64,000 bases of DNA from Saprospiraceae bacterium (GTDB taxonomy: Bacteria; Bacteroidota; Bacteroidia; Chitinophagales; Saprospiraceae), in the NCBI GenBank assembly GCA_016709995.1, contig JADJLQ010000002.1, forward strand, positions 558,001 to 622,000, read 5' to 3'. This document shows, piece after piece, positions 1 through 8,370 of the stretch (the stretch's first letter is position 1; the number at the start of each line of letters is the position of its first letter). The notes beneath the pieces are model-generated. The model was not told where the DNA came from. It searched no databases and saw nothing but the letters and a program-made list of their open reading frames with translations. The translations under genes and the position numbers were made by a program.

Positions 1-229
1 AAATATAGGTCGGAACGATTTTTTTAGACATGATTACGGTGACCAGGCTTTTTCGGTATTTCCAACCAATAAGCGGTAGGAAGAAGATCACCAGGTAATC
101 TGTCAGGGACACCGATTTGCCTCCAAAAGCGGATTCGAAAAAAGGATTCCCGATCCCCAGGCTCACAATGGTAGCAAACAAGATCACTTGTTCCCATTTT
201 GGCCACCGATCCAACGAAATGGAAGTCAT
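1..229 (-). CDS. Partial polytopic membrane protein, possibly O-antigen ligase/polymerase-like
   Basis: The gene runs off the left edge; 76 N-terminal residues are visible, starting at the ATG on the complement of 227-229. The frame stays open to base 1. It begins MTSISLDRWPKWEQ, followed by a hydrophobic stretch at about residues 14-30 and a second at about 44-58 (LTDYLVIFFLPLIGWKY), then a basic segment. This charged start with closely spaced membrane helices resembles the N-terminus of O-antigen ligase/Wzy-like proteins, but that is a guess from topology alone. An overlapping frame (complement of 24-236) is also open, but it lacks membrane character, is rich in Arg, Cys and His, and stops at 24, so I prefer this frame. 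The gene is divergent from the hydrolase gene that follows. Confidence 0.55.
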   Translation of the reverse strand, partial: MTSISLDRWPKWEQVILFATIVSLGIGNPFFESAFGGKSVSLTDYLVIFFLPLIGWKYRKSLVTVIMSKKIVPTYI

Positions 230-360
230 AGCGCACAAAATACCCCGATAATTTTATTTATAGACTTTAAGCTGAGGTAATCACTTTCGGGACCAGGATG
301 GCGATACTTTATACCAAAATTAACAACAGAGATATGGCAATATGGCCTAGCTTTGCCGGG

Positions 361-1575
361 ATGAATTTGAAAATTGCCGGACTATCGCTATTCACCCTCT
401 TGTTTATCATAGATCTCAGCGCTCAATCGACTAGTTGTGATGGTACCAGGTATCTGCACGAATTTTTTGGCACGACTAAAGTGTCCACTCATCTATACGG
501 CAGGAATGCTACAGTATTGAAGGATTCCATCGGTTTATACATGGATATCTATGAACCTGAAGGTGACCAGGCGAAGTCAAGGGCAGCATTGGTGTTGGCT
601 TTTGGAGGTGCTTATATATCCGGTGACAGGACACAATTGAGTGATCTCGCCAGGACATTTGCCAGGCAAGGTTACGTAGTCGCATGTATTGATTATCGTA
701 TCTGGCCTTTGTTTGTTTTATCTTTTCCGGACTCAGCAGCTGTAGTCGACATAGCGATCAAGGCCATGGGGGATATGAAAGCCTCTATTCGTTTTCTCAG
801 ATCTAAAGCTGACCAATTTAAGATAGACACTAGTTTGATTTTTGCAGGTGGCGTGAGTGCCGGGGCGATCACAGCTATCCAATCTGTATACCTAGACAGT
901 AGTGATAGTATACCCAGTGGATTGAAGGCAGTCATTGAGCGCAATGGTGGCTTACAAGGCAGCAGCAACCCTCAAACTTTAAATTATAGTTCCTCGGTTC
1001 GTGGTGTACTCAATCTCTCAGGTGGTATATTCGATACTTCATGGATCGATAGAGGAGAGCCTCCTATGGCCAGTATGCACGGGCAGGCGGATAATGTAGT
1101 CCCTTATGGCGATGGGGCTGCAGCAGGACTAGTGCATATCTTTGGCAGTGGGGTGATTCATCCTGTACTCAGAAGTAAAAACATCACCGAGACCCTGGTA
1201 TCTGTACCGGGTGGAATGCATACAGATATCTATTTCGAACCTCAGTTTAAGCCATATCTAGACAGCTTCACCAACCTGGCCTATAAAATGTTTTTTGATA
1301 TTATTTGCCCTCAGGTCGTCGCTTCTCACCATGAGCACCCGATGGAAACCATTAGGATCTTCCCCAATCCCGCTATAGATCATATCAGTCTAGACCCCCG
1401 GGATATACCGCTTCAAGTCAACTTGTACGATTTATTAGGCAGATCTATCCCAGTGACACTCAATTCTAATCGGGTGGAATGGAGTCCTTCTGCCGTAGTA
1501 AACGGAGTATACATTCTGCAAGCAAGATTCAGAAACCAAGAAATAAAAATTGCTAAAATTCAGATAAGACTTTAG
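361..1575 (+). CDS. Secreted alpha/beta hydrolase (esterase-like) with T9SS sorting domain
   Basis: Numbering is from the ATG at 361. Residues 1-22 form a signal peptide (MNLKIAGLSL... ending DLSAQ). The hydrolase fold has an oxyanion-hole segment FGGAYISGD at 81-89. The nucleophile elbow is G-V-S-A-G with Ser166, the likely acid is Asp244 (GQADNVVPYG), and the likely base is His287 (GGMHTD). The last 75 or so residues begin with FPNPAIDHISL and contain YDLLGR and NGVYILQ, a type A T9SS C-terminal sorting domain, so the enzyme should be carried across the outer membrane and anchored or released. The same frame is open up to 298, but the signal peptide fits the start at 361. The substrate is unknown; carboxylesterase or lipase is the nearest family description. 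A subtilase with the same kind of tail follows 23 bases downstream. Confidence 0.8.
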   Translation: MNLKIAGLSLFTLLFIIDLSAQSTSCDGTRYLHEFFGTTKVSTHLYGRNATVLKDSIGLYMDIYEPEGDQAKSRAALVLAFGGAYISGDRTQLSDLARTFARQGYVVACIDYRIWPLFVLSFPDSAAVVDIAIKAMGDMKASIRFLRSKADQFKIDTSLIFAGGVSAGAITAIQSVYLDSSDSIPSGLKAVIERNGGLQGSSNPQTLNYSSSVRGVLNLSGGIFDTSWIDRGEPPMASMHGQADNVVPYGDGAAAGLVHIFGSGVIHPVLRSKNITETLVSVPGGMHTDIYFEPQFKPYLDSFTNLAYKMFFDIICPQVVASHHEHPMETIRIFPNPAIDHISLDPRDIPLQVNLYDLLGRSIPVTLNSNRVEWSPSAVVNGVYILQARFRNQEIKIAKIQIRL

Positions 1576-1598
1576 ACCGAACATTTAAATCCGCTGGC

Positions 1599-3353
1599 GT
1601 GATATTCATTTATTTATATTTAATTCTATTTAGTCCCGCTCCTGTCACGACAGACCCCCTGATTCAACAAAAATTGAAGGCGGGCCAATCGGCGGATATC
1701 TTATGTATCCTCAAGACACCATGGGCCAATCCAGGCCAATACACACAGGCATTGGATAGCAAAGAAGCCAAAGGCAATTATATTTATTCTAACCTCTCTG
1801 CATTTGCCCAAAAAAGTCAGGCGCAGATCGTAAACTACTTGAATCAAAATCATTTTGAGTACCATTCATTTTATATCATTGATGCTATCCATATTCCTGC
1901 TGCCAATGCGGCAGTGGTACGTTACCTTCAAACCAATCCTGCCGTACTTAGGCTGGAATACAATTCTACTTACAGGCTCATCAAACCTGTCCAGGAGGTT
2001 CTGACCAATCAGTCACTGGAATTGAGAAACCCGCTGGCCGTAGAATGGGGTATCTCCAGGATAGGTGCTGATAGTGTTTGGGCTCAGGGGATCAAAGGCA
2101 AAGGAGCAGTGGTCGGCAGTGAAGATACCGGAGTGGAATTGCATCTGGCTTTAAAACCAAATTATAGGGGGATGATTGGTGTGGATCAGTTGGATCACAA
2201 TTACAATTGGCACGATGCCATTCATGTCATCAATCCGCTCAATAAGGACGCTGTGCCAGGCGCTTTTAATAATCCCTGCGGACTTGATACCCTGGCTCCC
2301 TGTGATGACAATAATCATGGCACTTTGACTACTGGCGTGATGAATGCTGCAGATCTTCAGACAGGAGTAGCTCCGGAAGCACAGTGGATTGGATGCAGAT
2401 GTATGGAAAGGGGCTGGGGCATGTTATCTACTTATATTGAGTGTTTTGAATGGTTTTTAGCGCCCACTGATCTCCAGGGTAAAAATCCTAATCCGGCGAA
2501 AGCACCCCATGTCGTCAACAACAGTTGGGGCTGTCCTCCAGAGGAAGGCTGTAATCCTGCCAATTTTGTCACGATGGAGCAGGTGATCAGCACGCTTAAA
2601 GCAGCTGGCATCTTTGTAGCAGTCGCAGCCGGCAACGATGGAAGTTTGGGGTGTAGTAGTATTATGGATCCGGCCTCAATGCTTGCTTCTTCATTTTCCG
2701 TTGGAGCTACTGCCTTCAACGACACTTTGGCTTCCTTTAGCAGCCGCGGGCCCGTACTCGCAGATCAAAGTAAACGTATCAAACCAGAGATCTCGGCGCC
2801 AGGTGTAGCTGTGAGATCAACCATCAAAAACAATGCCTACGGAGCCTTTAATGGTACCAGCCTTGCCAGTCCAATGGTAGCTGGAGCAGTAGCATTATTG
2901 ATTTCCGCTTATCCTCAGCTGTCCGGCAAAGTCGAACTCCTGGAAGAAATATTAAAACAAAGCGCTGCCCCGAAATTTGACTTTTTGTCCTGTGGGAATG
3001 ATCAGATCACCACCATCCCCAATAATCTATATGGTTATGGCCGGCTCAATGTATACAGGGCTTATCTTCTTGCAAGACAAATGGTATCAACCAGGCTGCC
3101 CAATGATAGCCGGCATGTATCTGTAAAAACATATCCTAATCCGGGCGATCAATCTATCAGCTTTGGCTTGGATGGTCTTTCTTCACACAGTGTATTGAAT
3201 ATCTATGATGTACAGGGAAGGCTTTGGTTTTCTCAAAAAATGGATGCTTCTACTATGCTCCTTCCAACATCCACCTGGCCTGCCGGCATGTATTTTTATC
3301 AAATGTATACCTTGCAGGGTGTGGCCTTGGGTAAATTGGTAATTCAACATTGA
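1599..3353 (+). CDS. Secreted subtilisin-like serine protease (S8) with T9SS sorting domain
   Basis: This is a GTG-started protein of 584 residues. A short hydrophobic signal (residues 1-15) is followed by a propeptide-like region (about 30-125) and the S8 catalytic domain (about 145-490). The catalytic residues are visible: Asp176 in SEDTGVE, His240 in NNHGTLTTG, oxyanion Asn308 in VNNSWG, and Ser421 in NGTSLASPMVAGA. The C-terminal 75 residues start at KTYPNPGDQSISF and end with GKLVIQH, a T9SS sorting domain that directs export through the outer membrane. It follows the esterase-like gene by 23 bases on the same strand, so the two T9SS cargo proteins are probably co-transcribed. A role in extracellular protein digestion is inferred. 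Confidence 0.9.
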   Translation: MIFIYLYLILFSPAPVTTDPLIQQKLKAGQSADILCILKTPWANPGQYTQALDSKEAKGNYIYSNLSAFAQKSQAQIVNYLNQNHFEYHSFYIIDAIHIPAANAAVVRYLQTNPAVLRLEYNSTYRLIKPVQEVLTNQSLELRNPLAVEWGISRIGADSVWAQGIKGKGAVVGSEDTGVELHLALKPNYRGMIGVDQLDHNYNWHDAIHVINPLNKDAVPGAFNNPCGLDTLAPCDDNNHGTLTTGVMNAADLQTGVAPEAQWIGCRCMERGWGMLSTYIECFEWFLAPTDLQGKNPNPAKAPHVVNNSWGCPPEEGCNPANFVTMEQVISTLKAAGIFVAVAAGNDGSLGCSSIMDPASMLASSFSVGATAFNDTLASFSSRGPVLADQSKRIKPEISAPGVAVRSTIKNNAYGAFNGTSLASPMVAGAVALLISAYPQLSGKVELLEEILKQSAAPKFDFLSCGNDQITTIPNNLYGYGRLNVYRAYLLARQMVSTRLPNDSRHVSVKTYPNPGDQSISFGLDGLSSHSVLNIYDVQGRLWFSQKMDASTMLLPTSTWPAGMYFYQMYTLQGVALGKLVIQH

Positions 3354-3458
3354 TCAATTTTCTTTAGTAAAGTATCAGGCAACCCCTGAGTTAATAATAG
3401 GTTAAGTCCTTAATAGTCATTGAAGTATCTTATTCTAATATTTTACATTTACATTCTT

Positions 3459-4301
3459 ATGAGCAAGGTTATTTTTAATCATTTGAGCAAGCTGACATTC
3501 GTCACCGCCATATTTATTTTTACAACATGTAAGCAGAATTCAGGATCAGGATCCAGCTGGCACTATAGTAAATCATTTCCTATGACCAATGTATATCCAA
3601 TAGGAATCACCGGCGATGCCAACAACCTGTATGTATCCAGTGGCCTGAAGACGGAAGTACACAAGCTCAATTACGATGGCGGCCTGATCCTGCCTATCAA
3701 AAATATTCGAAAGCCCAAATACCTCAATATGCTTAGCCCTGGGGTATTCGTTGTGGCAGAAAGTGAAGGCCACGTAGCCAGCAGAGTAGAAGGCCAGGAT
3801 TATATCAGTACGATCCCTACCAATGAATTTTTAGATACACCTTATGGAGTTGCTATAGATGGTAATAATCTGGTTATTACTGACTACTTTAAACACCGCA
3901 TATTTTACAATAATGGGGGTAAAGTGATGAGTTTTGGGCAGCCAGGCATCGGGGATGGCCAATTTAACGGACCTTCTGATGTCGAGATTAAAAATGGTCT
4001 TATATATATTGTAGATTCTAAAAATAATAGAATACAAATATTTGATACTACCGGTAAATATAAAAGATCTATCGGGGAAAAAGATGGTATAAAACTGGCA
4101 GGTGGCCTCAATATCACCAATGATGAGATCGCCCTCACCGACTATCAAGGCAATCGGGTATTGATCTACGATCTAAAAGGTAAGTTAAAACAGGTATTGA
4201 CGGAGCATTTTGATCAGCCTTCAGATGTATTTATACAAAAGAGGGATATGTATGTGGTCAATTATGCCAACAATACAATATCGGTATTCAATAAATATTA
4301 A
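3459..4301 (+). CDS. NHL-repeat beta-propeller lipoprotein
   Basis: Starting at the ATG at 3459, the N-terminus MSKVIFNHLSKLTF runs into a hydrophobic segment ending FTTCKQN, a lipoprotein signal with the lipidated Cys at about residue 24. The frame extends upstream only to a TTG at 3420, which would add a second hydrophobic stretch and is less likely. The rest is a beta-propeller of NHL-type blades. Recurring elements include PYGVAIDGNNLVITD, FNGPSDVEIKNGLIYIVDSKNNRIQIFD and NVYPIGITGDANNLYV. Such lipoproteins usually sit on the outer or inner membrane and bind proteins or ligands; no enzyme residues are evident. It ends 10 bases before the 3' end of the convergent superoxide dismutase gene. 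Confidence 0.75.
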   Translation: MSKVIFNHLSKLTFVTAIFIFTTCKQNSGSGSSWHYSKSFPMTNVYPIGITGDANNLYVSSGLKTEVHKLNYDGGLILPIKNIRKPKYLNMLSPGVFVVAESEGHVASRVEGQDYISTIPTNEFLDTPYGVAIDGNNLVITDYFKHRIFYNNGGKVMSFGQPGIGDGQFNGPSDVEIKNGLIYIVDSKNNRIQIFDTTGKYKRSIGEKDGIKLAGGLNITNDEIALTDYQGNRVLIYDLKGKLKQVLTEHFDQPSDVFIQKRDMYVVNYANNTISVFNKY

Positions 4302-4311
4302 TAATTAGAAT

Positions 4312-5064
4312 TTACTTCTTCATCATCATGCTTTTAGCCTCGGCGTATCTTTTGGCTACTTCATCCCAATTGATCACGTTCCAGATCGCAGTAAGATAGT
4401 CAGCGCGTTTGTTTTGATATTTGAGGTAATAGGCATGCTCCCACACATCTATTCCGAGTAGTGGATATCCTTTTATTTCGGACACATCCATCAGCGGATT
4501 ATCTTGATTGGGCGTGGAGCCCACGGAGAGTTTGCCCTTAGCATCAGCTACCAGCCAGGCCCATCCTGATCCAAATCGTCCGGCACCTGCCTTATTCATC
4601 AAATCTTTTAAGGTGGCAAGATCTTTAAACGTTGTGTTGATAGCAGTAGAAAGATCTCCTGTAGGTGCCATCGTTGGTTTAGGAGACAGTGACTTCCAGA
4701 ACATGCTGTGATTGTAATGACCGCCGCCATTATTGCGGATAGCTGCACTTTGTTTTGAAACCACTTTAAATAATTGTTCGAGGCTCATTTTTGCAGCAGC
4801 TGCATTGGTAGATAGTTCTTTATTGAGGTTAGTGACATAACCATTGTGATGTTTGTCATGATGGATCTCCATAGTCCTGGCATCTATATTAGGCTCTAAA
4901 GCATTAAAAGCATAATCCAAAGCAGGTAAAGTATATTGATCTGTAGGGGCAAACATTGGAGTGGCCGGACTCACAACACCATCAGCAGAGATTAAATTAG
5001 ATTTATTGACGATTGAAAATAAGCCCAATGCGCTTATACTTTTTAAAAAATGTCTTTTTTGCAT
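4312..5064 (-). CDS. Exported superoxide dismutase, Mn-type (Fe/Mn family)
   Basis: Converts superoxide to oxygen and hydrogen peroxide. Metal ligands are visible: His68 (EIHHDKHH), His119 (HYNHSMFW), Asp206 and His210 (IDVWEHAYY). The GGGHYNHS segment and the NQDNPLM segment (Gln187) match Mn-type rather than Fe-type enzymes, although cambialistic use cannot be excluded. The protein has about 40 extra N-terminal residues, starting MQKRHFLKSISALGLFS. This looks like a Tat or Tat-like export signal (KRHFLK; the first Arg of the usual pair is Lys), so the enzyme probably acts in the periplasm, where most family members are cytoplasmic. It is divergent from the GH65 gene and has its own promoter (see 5084-5115). 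Confidence 0.92.
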   Translation of the reverse strand: MQKRHFLKSISALGLFSIVNKSNLISADGVVSPATPMFAPTDQYTLPALDYAFNALEPNIDARTMEIHHDKHHNGYVTNLNKELSTNAAAAKMSLEQLFKVVSKQSAAIRNNGGGHYNHSMFWKSLSPKPTMAPTGDLSTAINTTFKDLATLKDLMNKAGAGRFGSGWAWLVADAKGKLSVGSTPNQDNPLMDVSEIKGYPLLGIDVWEHAYYLKYQNKRADYLTAIWNVINWDEVAKRYAEAKSMMMKK

Positions 5065-5083
5065 GTTTTGAATATTTTTTCGT

Positions 5084-5115
5084 CAAAGGTAAGGGAGTTT
5101 TGACTGGCGTCCCAA
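5084..5115 (-). promoter_or_regulatory. Bacteroidota-type promoter for the superoxide dismutase
   Basis: On the minus strand TTG (5115-5113), a 21-base spacer and TACCTTTG (5091-5084) match the Bacteroidota -33/-7 consensus TTG-N19..21-TAnnTTTG exactly. It lies 20 bases upstream of the ATG at 5064. Confidence 0.55.
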
Positions 5116-5135
5116 CATATTCACCTGAATGACTT

Positions 5136-5163
5136 TTTGATTCTAGGATATAACCTATCTTCG
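5136..5163 (+). promoter_or_regulatory. Probable promoter for the GH65 gene
   Basis: TTTG at 5136-5139, a 16-base spacer and TATCTTCG at 5156-5163 (7 of 8 positions of TAnnTTTG), 24 bases before the ATG at 5187. It faces away from the superoxide dismutase promoter; the two -33 elements are about 20 bases apart. Confidence 0.4.
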
Positions 5164-5186
5164 AAAATCAATAATTAAATATCCTA

Positions 5187-7229
5187 ATGATTATGAAACC
5201 TTTTTTTATTTTATTCCTGGTGGCCTTTTCTTTTCGAGTCGGCTATACTCAGTCTTTAGACCCCTGGCGTATTAAGGCGACAGCTATAGACCCGGCTAAT
5301 TATTATGGTATCACCTCAGCCAATGGTATGATTGGTATCGTTTCATCGCCGGAACCATTCAAAGTCAAAGAGGTGGTCCTCGCAGGGGCTTATGATTTAT
5401 ATGGTCGGGGTCGTGTGAGCAATTTTCTAAAAAGTTTTAATCTGCTCAATATGTACCTGGAGATCGATGGTCAGCGCATCGATGGCAAAAATATTTCAGG
5501 TCTCACTCAATCTATGAATTTTCAAAATGGAATGTTCACTTGCTCATTTGATTTCCTGGATAAAGCCAGTATTGAATATTCGTATATGGCACTCAGACAT
5601 TTGCCTTATTGTGTTATGATGGATGTGAGGGTAGTGCCTCATAAAAATGTCAGTGTTACTGCAGCCTCTGTCATGGAAGCTCCGGATGCTTTACGCGATG
5701 TCGAAAACTATTACAATGAAATAGATCGTCCTCATGTCACCATCAGTCTATTGACTTCCACTGCTAAAAGCCCTACGGGCAAACTCCAACTGTGCGCGTC
5801 CAATACATTCTTATTCAATGAACTCCATGGCGAAGAACCCCGGGTCATCCATGAGATGTGGGATAATAATATGCATCTGCTCAAGTTTTCAAAAACCCTG
5901 GCCGCCAATCAATCATATCAATTTAGTATAGTGGGCTCCTCGATCACTTCTGCCCATCACGACGATCCGCTCAATGAAGCAGAACGACTCACCATCTATG
6001 CAAAATTGGAAGGCAGAGATCGATTGATTCAGTTTCACAACAAAGCATGGAAAGACCTTTGGACCAGCCGAATCATCCTGGACGGTGACGACCAGGCTCA
6101 GCAAGACATCAATAGCATGTTATACCACTTGTATGCATTTACCCGGGAAGGTACCGCACTTTCTCCTTCACCAATGGGATTAAGTGGGCTTGGGTACAAT
6201 GGACATGTGTTTTGGGATACTGAATTATGGATGTATCCGGGCTTATTAGTGTTACAACCCAACCTTGCTAAAAGCCTGATCGAATATCGTTATCAGCGAT
6301 TGGATGCAGCCAGGCGCAATGCCTTTGGTAAAGGATTTAAAGGTGCTATGTATCCGTGGGAAAGTGCTGCATCTGGTGTTGAAGAGACCCCTGTCTGGGC
6401 ATTGAGTGGCCCGTTTGAACATCATATCACAGCCTGTGTCGCCATTGCCGTATGGAACTATTATTGTGTCACCCAGGACAGACAATGGCTTCGGGATAGA
6501 GGATTTCCTATACTCAGGGAGACCGCCGATTTCTGGGCAAGCAGGGTCGAGCGCAACGGCCCTGGAAAATACGATATCAATAATGTGGTGGCAGCTGATG
6601 AGTGGGCCGAGAATGTTGACAACAATGCTTTTACCAATGCAGCTGCTAAAGCCAACCTTGTGTTTGCCACCGAAGCTGCCAAACTTCTGATGATAGACCC
6701 CAATCCAGACTGGGCAGTGGTCGCTCAAAACATCCCTATCTTAAAAATGCAGGATGGTACTACCCGTGAGCATGCCAGCTATGCAGGAGAAGGCATCAAA
6801 CAAGCTGATGTAAATCTCTTGTCTTACCCATTAAAAGAAATCAAAGACCCCATATCCATCACCCGCGATCTGAAATATTATGAATCCAGGGTACCTGATG
6901 CCGGTACGCCGGCCATGACCCAGGCCGTATTCACCACCTTATATTCCCGTCTGGGTGATGGTGCCTCTGCGTTTAAATGGTTTAAAGAAGCCTACCTCCC
7001 CAACCTCTTACCCCCGTTTCGGGTGATCGCTGAAACCAAAGGTGGAACCAATCCTTACTTTGCTACCGGAGCAGGAGGAATTATCCAAAGTGTCTTGATG
7101 GGTTTTGGGGGGCTGGAAATTACCCCGACGGGTATTACTCAGATCAAGACTTCATTGCCTCCGACCTGGAAAAATCTTACGTTAAAGGGCATCGGGCTGC
7201 AGAAAAAGGAGTTTGTGAATAAAAAATAG
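5187..7229 (+). CDS. Exported glycoside hydrolase/phosphorylase family 65 protein
   Basis: The 680-residue protein has a signal peptide (about residues 1-21, ending GYTQS), an N-terminal beta-sandwich domain (about 25-270) and an (alpha/alpha)6 barrel (about 300-640). Barrel landmarks are GHVFWDTELWMYP, FKGAMYPWESA and the family signature ADEWAENVDNNAFTN, whose Glu472 aligns with the general acid of GH65. GH65 enzymes act on alpha-glucosidic disaccharides (trehalose, maltose, kojibiose) or on glucosyl-galactosyl-hydroxylysine. Characterised phosphorylases are cytoplasmic, so an exported enzyme is more likely a hydrolase, but I cannot settle this or the substrate. There is no sugar-transport partner nearby. 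It is transcribed divergently from the superoxide dismutase. Confidence 0.85.
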   Translation: MIMKPFFILFLVAFSFRVGYTQSLDPWRIKATAIDPANYYGITSANGMIGIVSSPEPFKVKEVVLAGAYDLYGRGRVSNFLKSFNLLNMYLEIDGQRIDGKNISGLTQSMNFQNGMFTCSFDFLDKASIEYSYMALRHLPYCVMMDVRVVPHKNVSVTAASVMEAPDALRDVENYYNEIDRPHVTISLLTSTAKSPTGKLQLCASNTFLFNELHGEEPRVIHEMWDNNMHLLKFSKTLAANQSYQFSIVGSSITSAHHDDPLNEAERLTIYAKLEGRDRLIQFHNKAWKDLWTSRIILDGDDQAQQDINSMLYHLYAFTREGTALSPSPMGLSGLGYNGHVFWDTELWMYPGLLVLQPNLAKSLIEYRYQRLDAARRNAFGKGFKGAMYPWESAASGVEETPVWALSGPFEHHITACVAIAVWNYYCVTQDRQWLRDRGFPILRETADFWASRVERNGPGKYDINNVVAADEWAENVDNNAFTNAAAKANLVFATEAAKLLMIDPNPDWAVVAQNIPILKMQDGTTREHASYAGEGIKQADVNLLSYPLKEIKDPISITRDLKYYESRVPDAGTPAMTQAVFTTLYSRLGDGASAFKWFKEAYLPNLLPPFRVIAETKGGTNPYFATGAGGIIQSVLMGFGGLEITPTGITQIKTSLPPTWKNLTLKGIGLQKKEFVNKK

Positions 7230-7392
7230 GTCAATCTTTATTGAGAGTTAGATCAATGTAATCCTTTTAACTGATTGATTTTGTTTAACTTATGCTTTTT
7301 ACCGTAAAATTGGCATCAAATGCCATCTAGTAATAAAAAGCAATTCAAGCACTCCCTGACTCCGACTTTTGACTCGATATCTCTAAGTCACT

Positions 7393-8343
7393 TTATTGCT
7401 GCTGCTGCTCAATAAACTTCCTATAAGAATTGTCTGTTGATTTTTTTTGAGTTTGATAGGAGAAGGCAGGATTAGGCTGATTGCTTGAAATATTGGTACC
7501 TTCTCCATCTATAGTCACATGGACCTCCAGCGTATGATCTGTGTTGCCTTTGTAAGTGCCTTTGACAGGGGTGCAATCTTCAAAATTTCTTCCGATGGCC
7601 AGTCGGATATGTTTGTCTTCCACGATACAATTATTGGTTGGGTCCAGGCCTACCCATCCATCATTAGGCAGATAGGCTTCTACCCAGGCGTGCGTAGCAC
7701 CCTCTCCACGAAGGTCATGATTTTTAGGACAGATATAGCCACTGACATATCGCGCGGGTATCCCCGTATGCCGCAACATGATCAGCAATACTCTGGCAAA
7801 ATCCTGGCAGACACCTCCTTTGATTTTCCAGATCTCATCTATCCCGGTTTCCACATCGGTGATGCCTTGTTTATATTCAAAATGATTATAAACATAAGTT
7901 GACATTTCCTGGGCCGCGACAAATGGGCTCTTGGTAAAAAACCTGGTTGCTTTGATCACTTCAAACAATTCAGATTGCGCTTCAAACTTTTCTTGCCACA
8001 GAAAATCGATATATGGAAATTGATTGGCTAGTTGACTGAGCTCTTTCCATTGGGTTGCAGCATCTATTTTGTCAGCCGGAGGGTAAGTCGGATTGACACT
8101 GATCTCAAGTTGAGAGAGAATGCTCAATTCGGTCAGCGGTCCTGTAATGGAAAAGATACCGACTTGATTGCCATAATTATCTACAAATACTTCTACCTCA
8201 GGATCGCCGCTTATAGTGATTTCGTGTTTTTTTACTTCTTGCTGAGTGTCATTAAACGGGAAGAGCATGATCTGGTTAGCCAATTCTCTGACCGGACCCG
8301 TATAAGTATATTTTGTGTGATGTTTTAGACTATATTTTGGCAT
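7393..8343 (-). CDS. Transglutaminase-like cysteine protease-fold protein with bacterial N-terminal domain
   Basis: Residues 1-85 match the bacterial transglutaminase-like N-terminal region (starts MPKYSLKHHTKYTYTGPV), followed by a transglutaminase core. The catalytic triad is visible as Cys179 (KGGVCQDFA), His218 (ATHAWVEAY) and Asp234 (GLDPTNN). It has no signal peptide, so it acts in the cytoplasm. It is the last gene of a minus-strand operon with the alpha-E protein (27-base gap) and the circularly permuted ATP-grasp protein. This trio recurs across many bacteria and has been predicted from comparative genomics to make or modify a small peptide; the product is unknown. The transglutaminase-like member may hydrolyse or transfer the amide. 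Family call firm, role inferred. Confidence 0.9.
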   Translation of the reverse strand: MPKYSLKHHTKYTYTGPVRELANQIMLFPFNDTQQEVKKHEITISGDPEVEVFVDNYGNQVGIFSITGPLTELSILSQLEISVNPTYPPADKIDAATQWKELSQLANQFPYIDFLWQEKFEAQSELFEVIKATRFFTKSPFVAAQEMSTYVYNHFEYKQGITDVETGIDEIWKIKGGVCQDFARVLLIMLRHTGIPARYVSGYICPKNHDLRGEGATHAWVEAYLPNDGWVGLDPTNNCIVEDKHIRLAIGRNFEDCTPVKGTYKGNTDHTLEVHVTIDGEGTNISSNQPNPAFSYQTQKKSTDNSYRKFIEQQQQ

Positions 8344-8370
8344 AATTATTCAGCTTTTTATTAAAATTTA

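Noticed and set aside
24..236. Complete 70-codon frame on the minus strand at the left edge
   Set aside because: The product has no membrane or domain character, is rich in Arg, Cys and His, and overlaps the more convincing edge-open membrane protein frame.
6252..6728. 158-codon open frame antisense to the GH65 gene
   Set aside because: It lies fully inside a gene with clear GH65 motifs and has no recognisable domain.
7310..7330. Short palindrome TGGCAT-CAA-ATGCCA between the convergent GH65 and transglutaminase genes
   Set aside because: Six base pairs and no T run on either side; likely chance.
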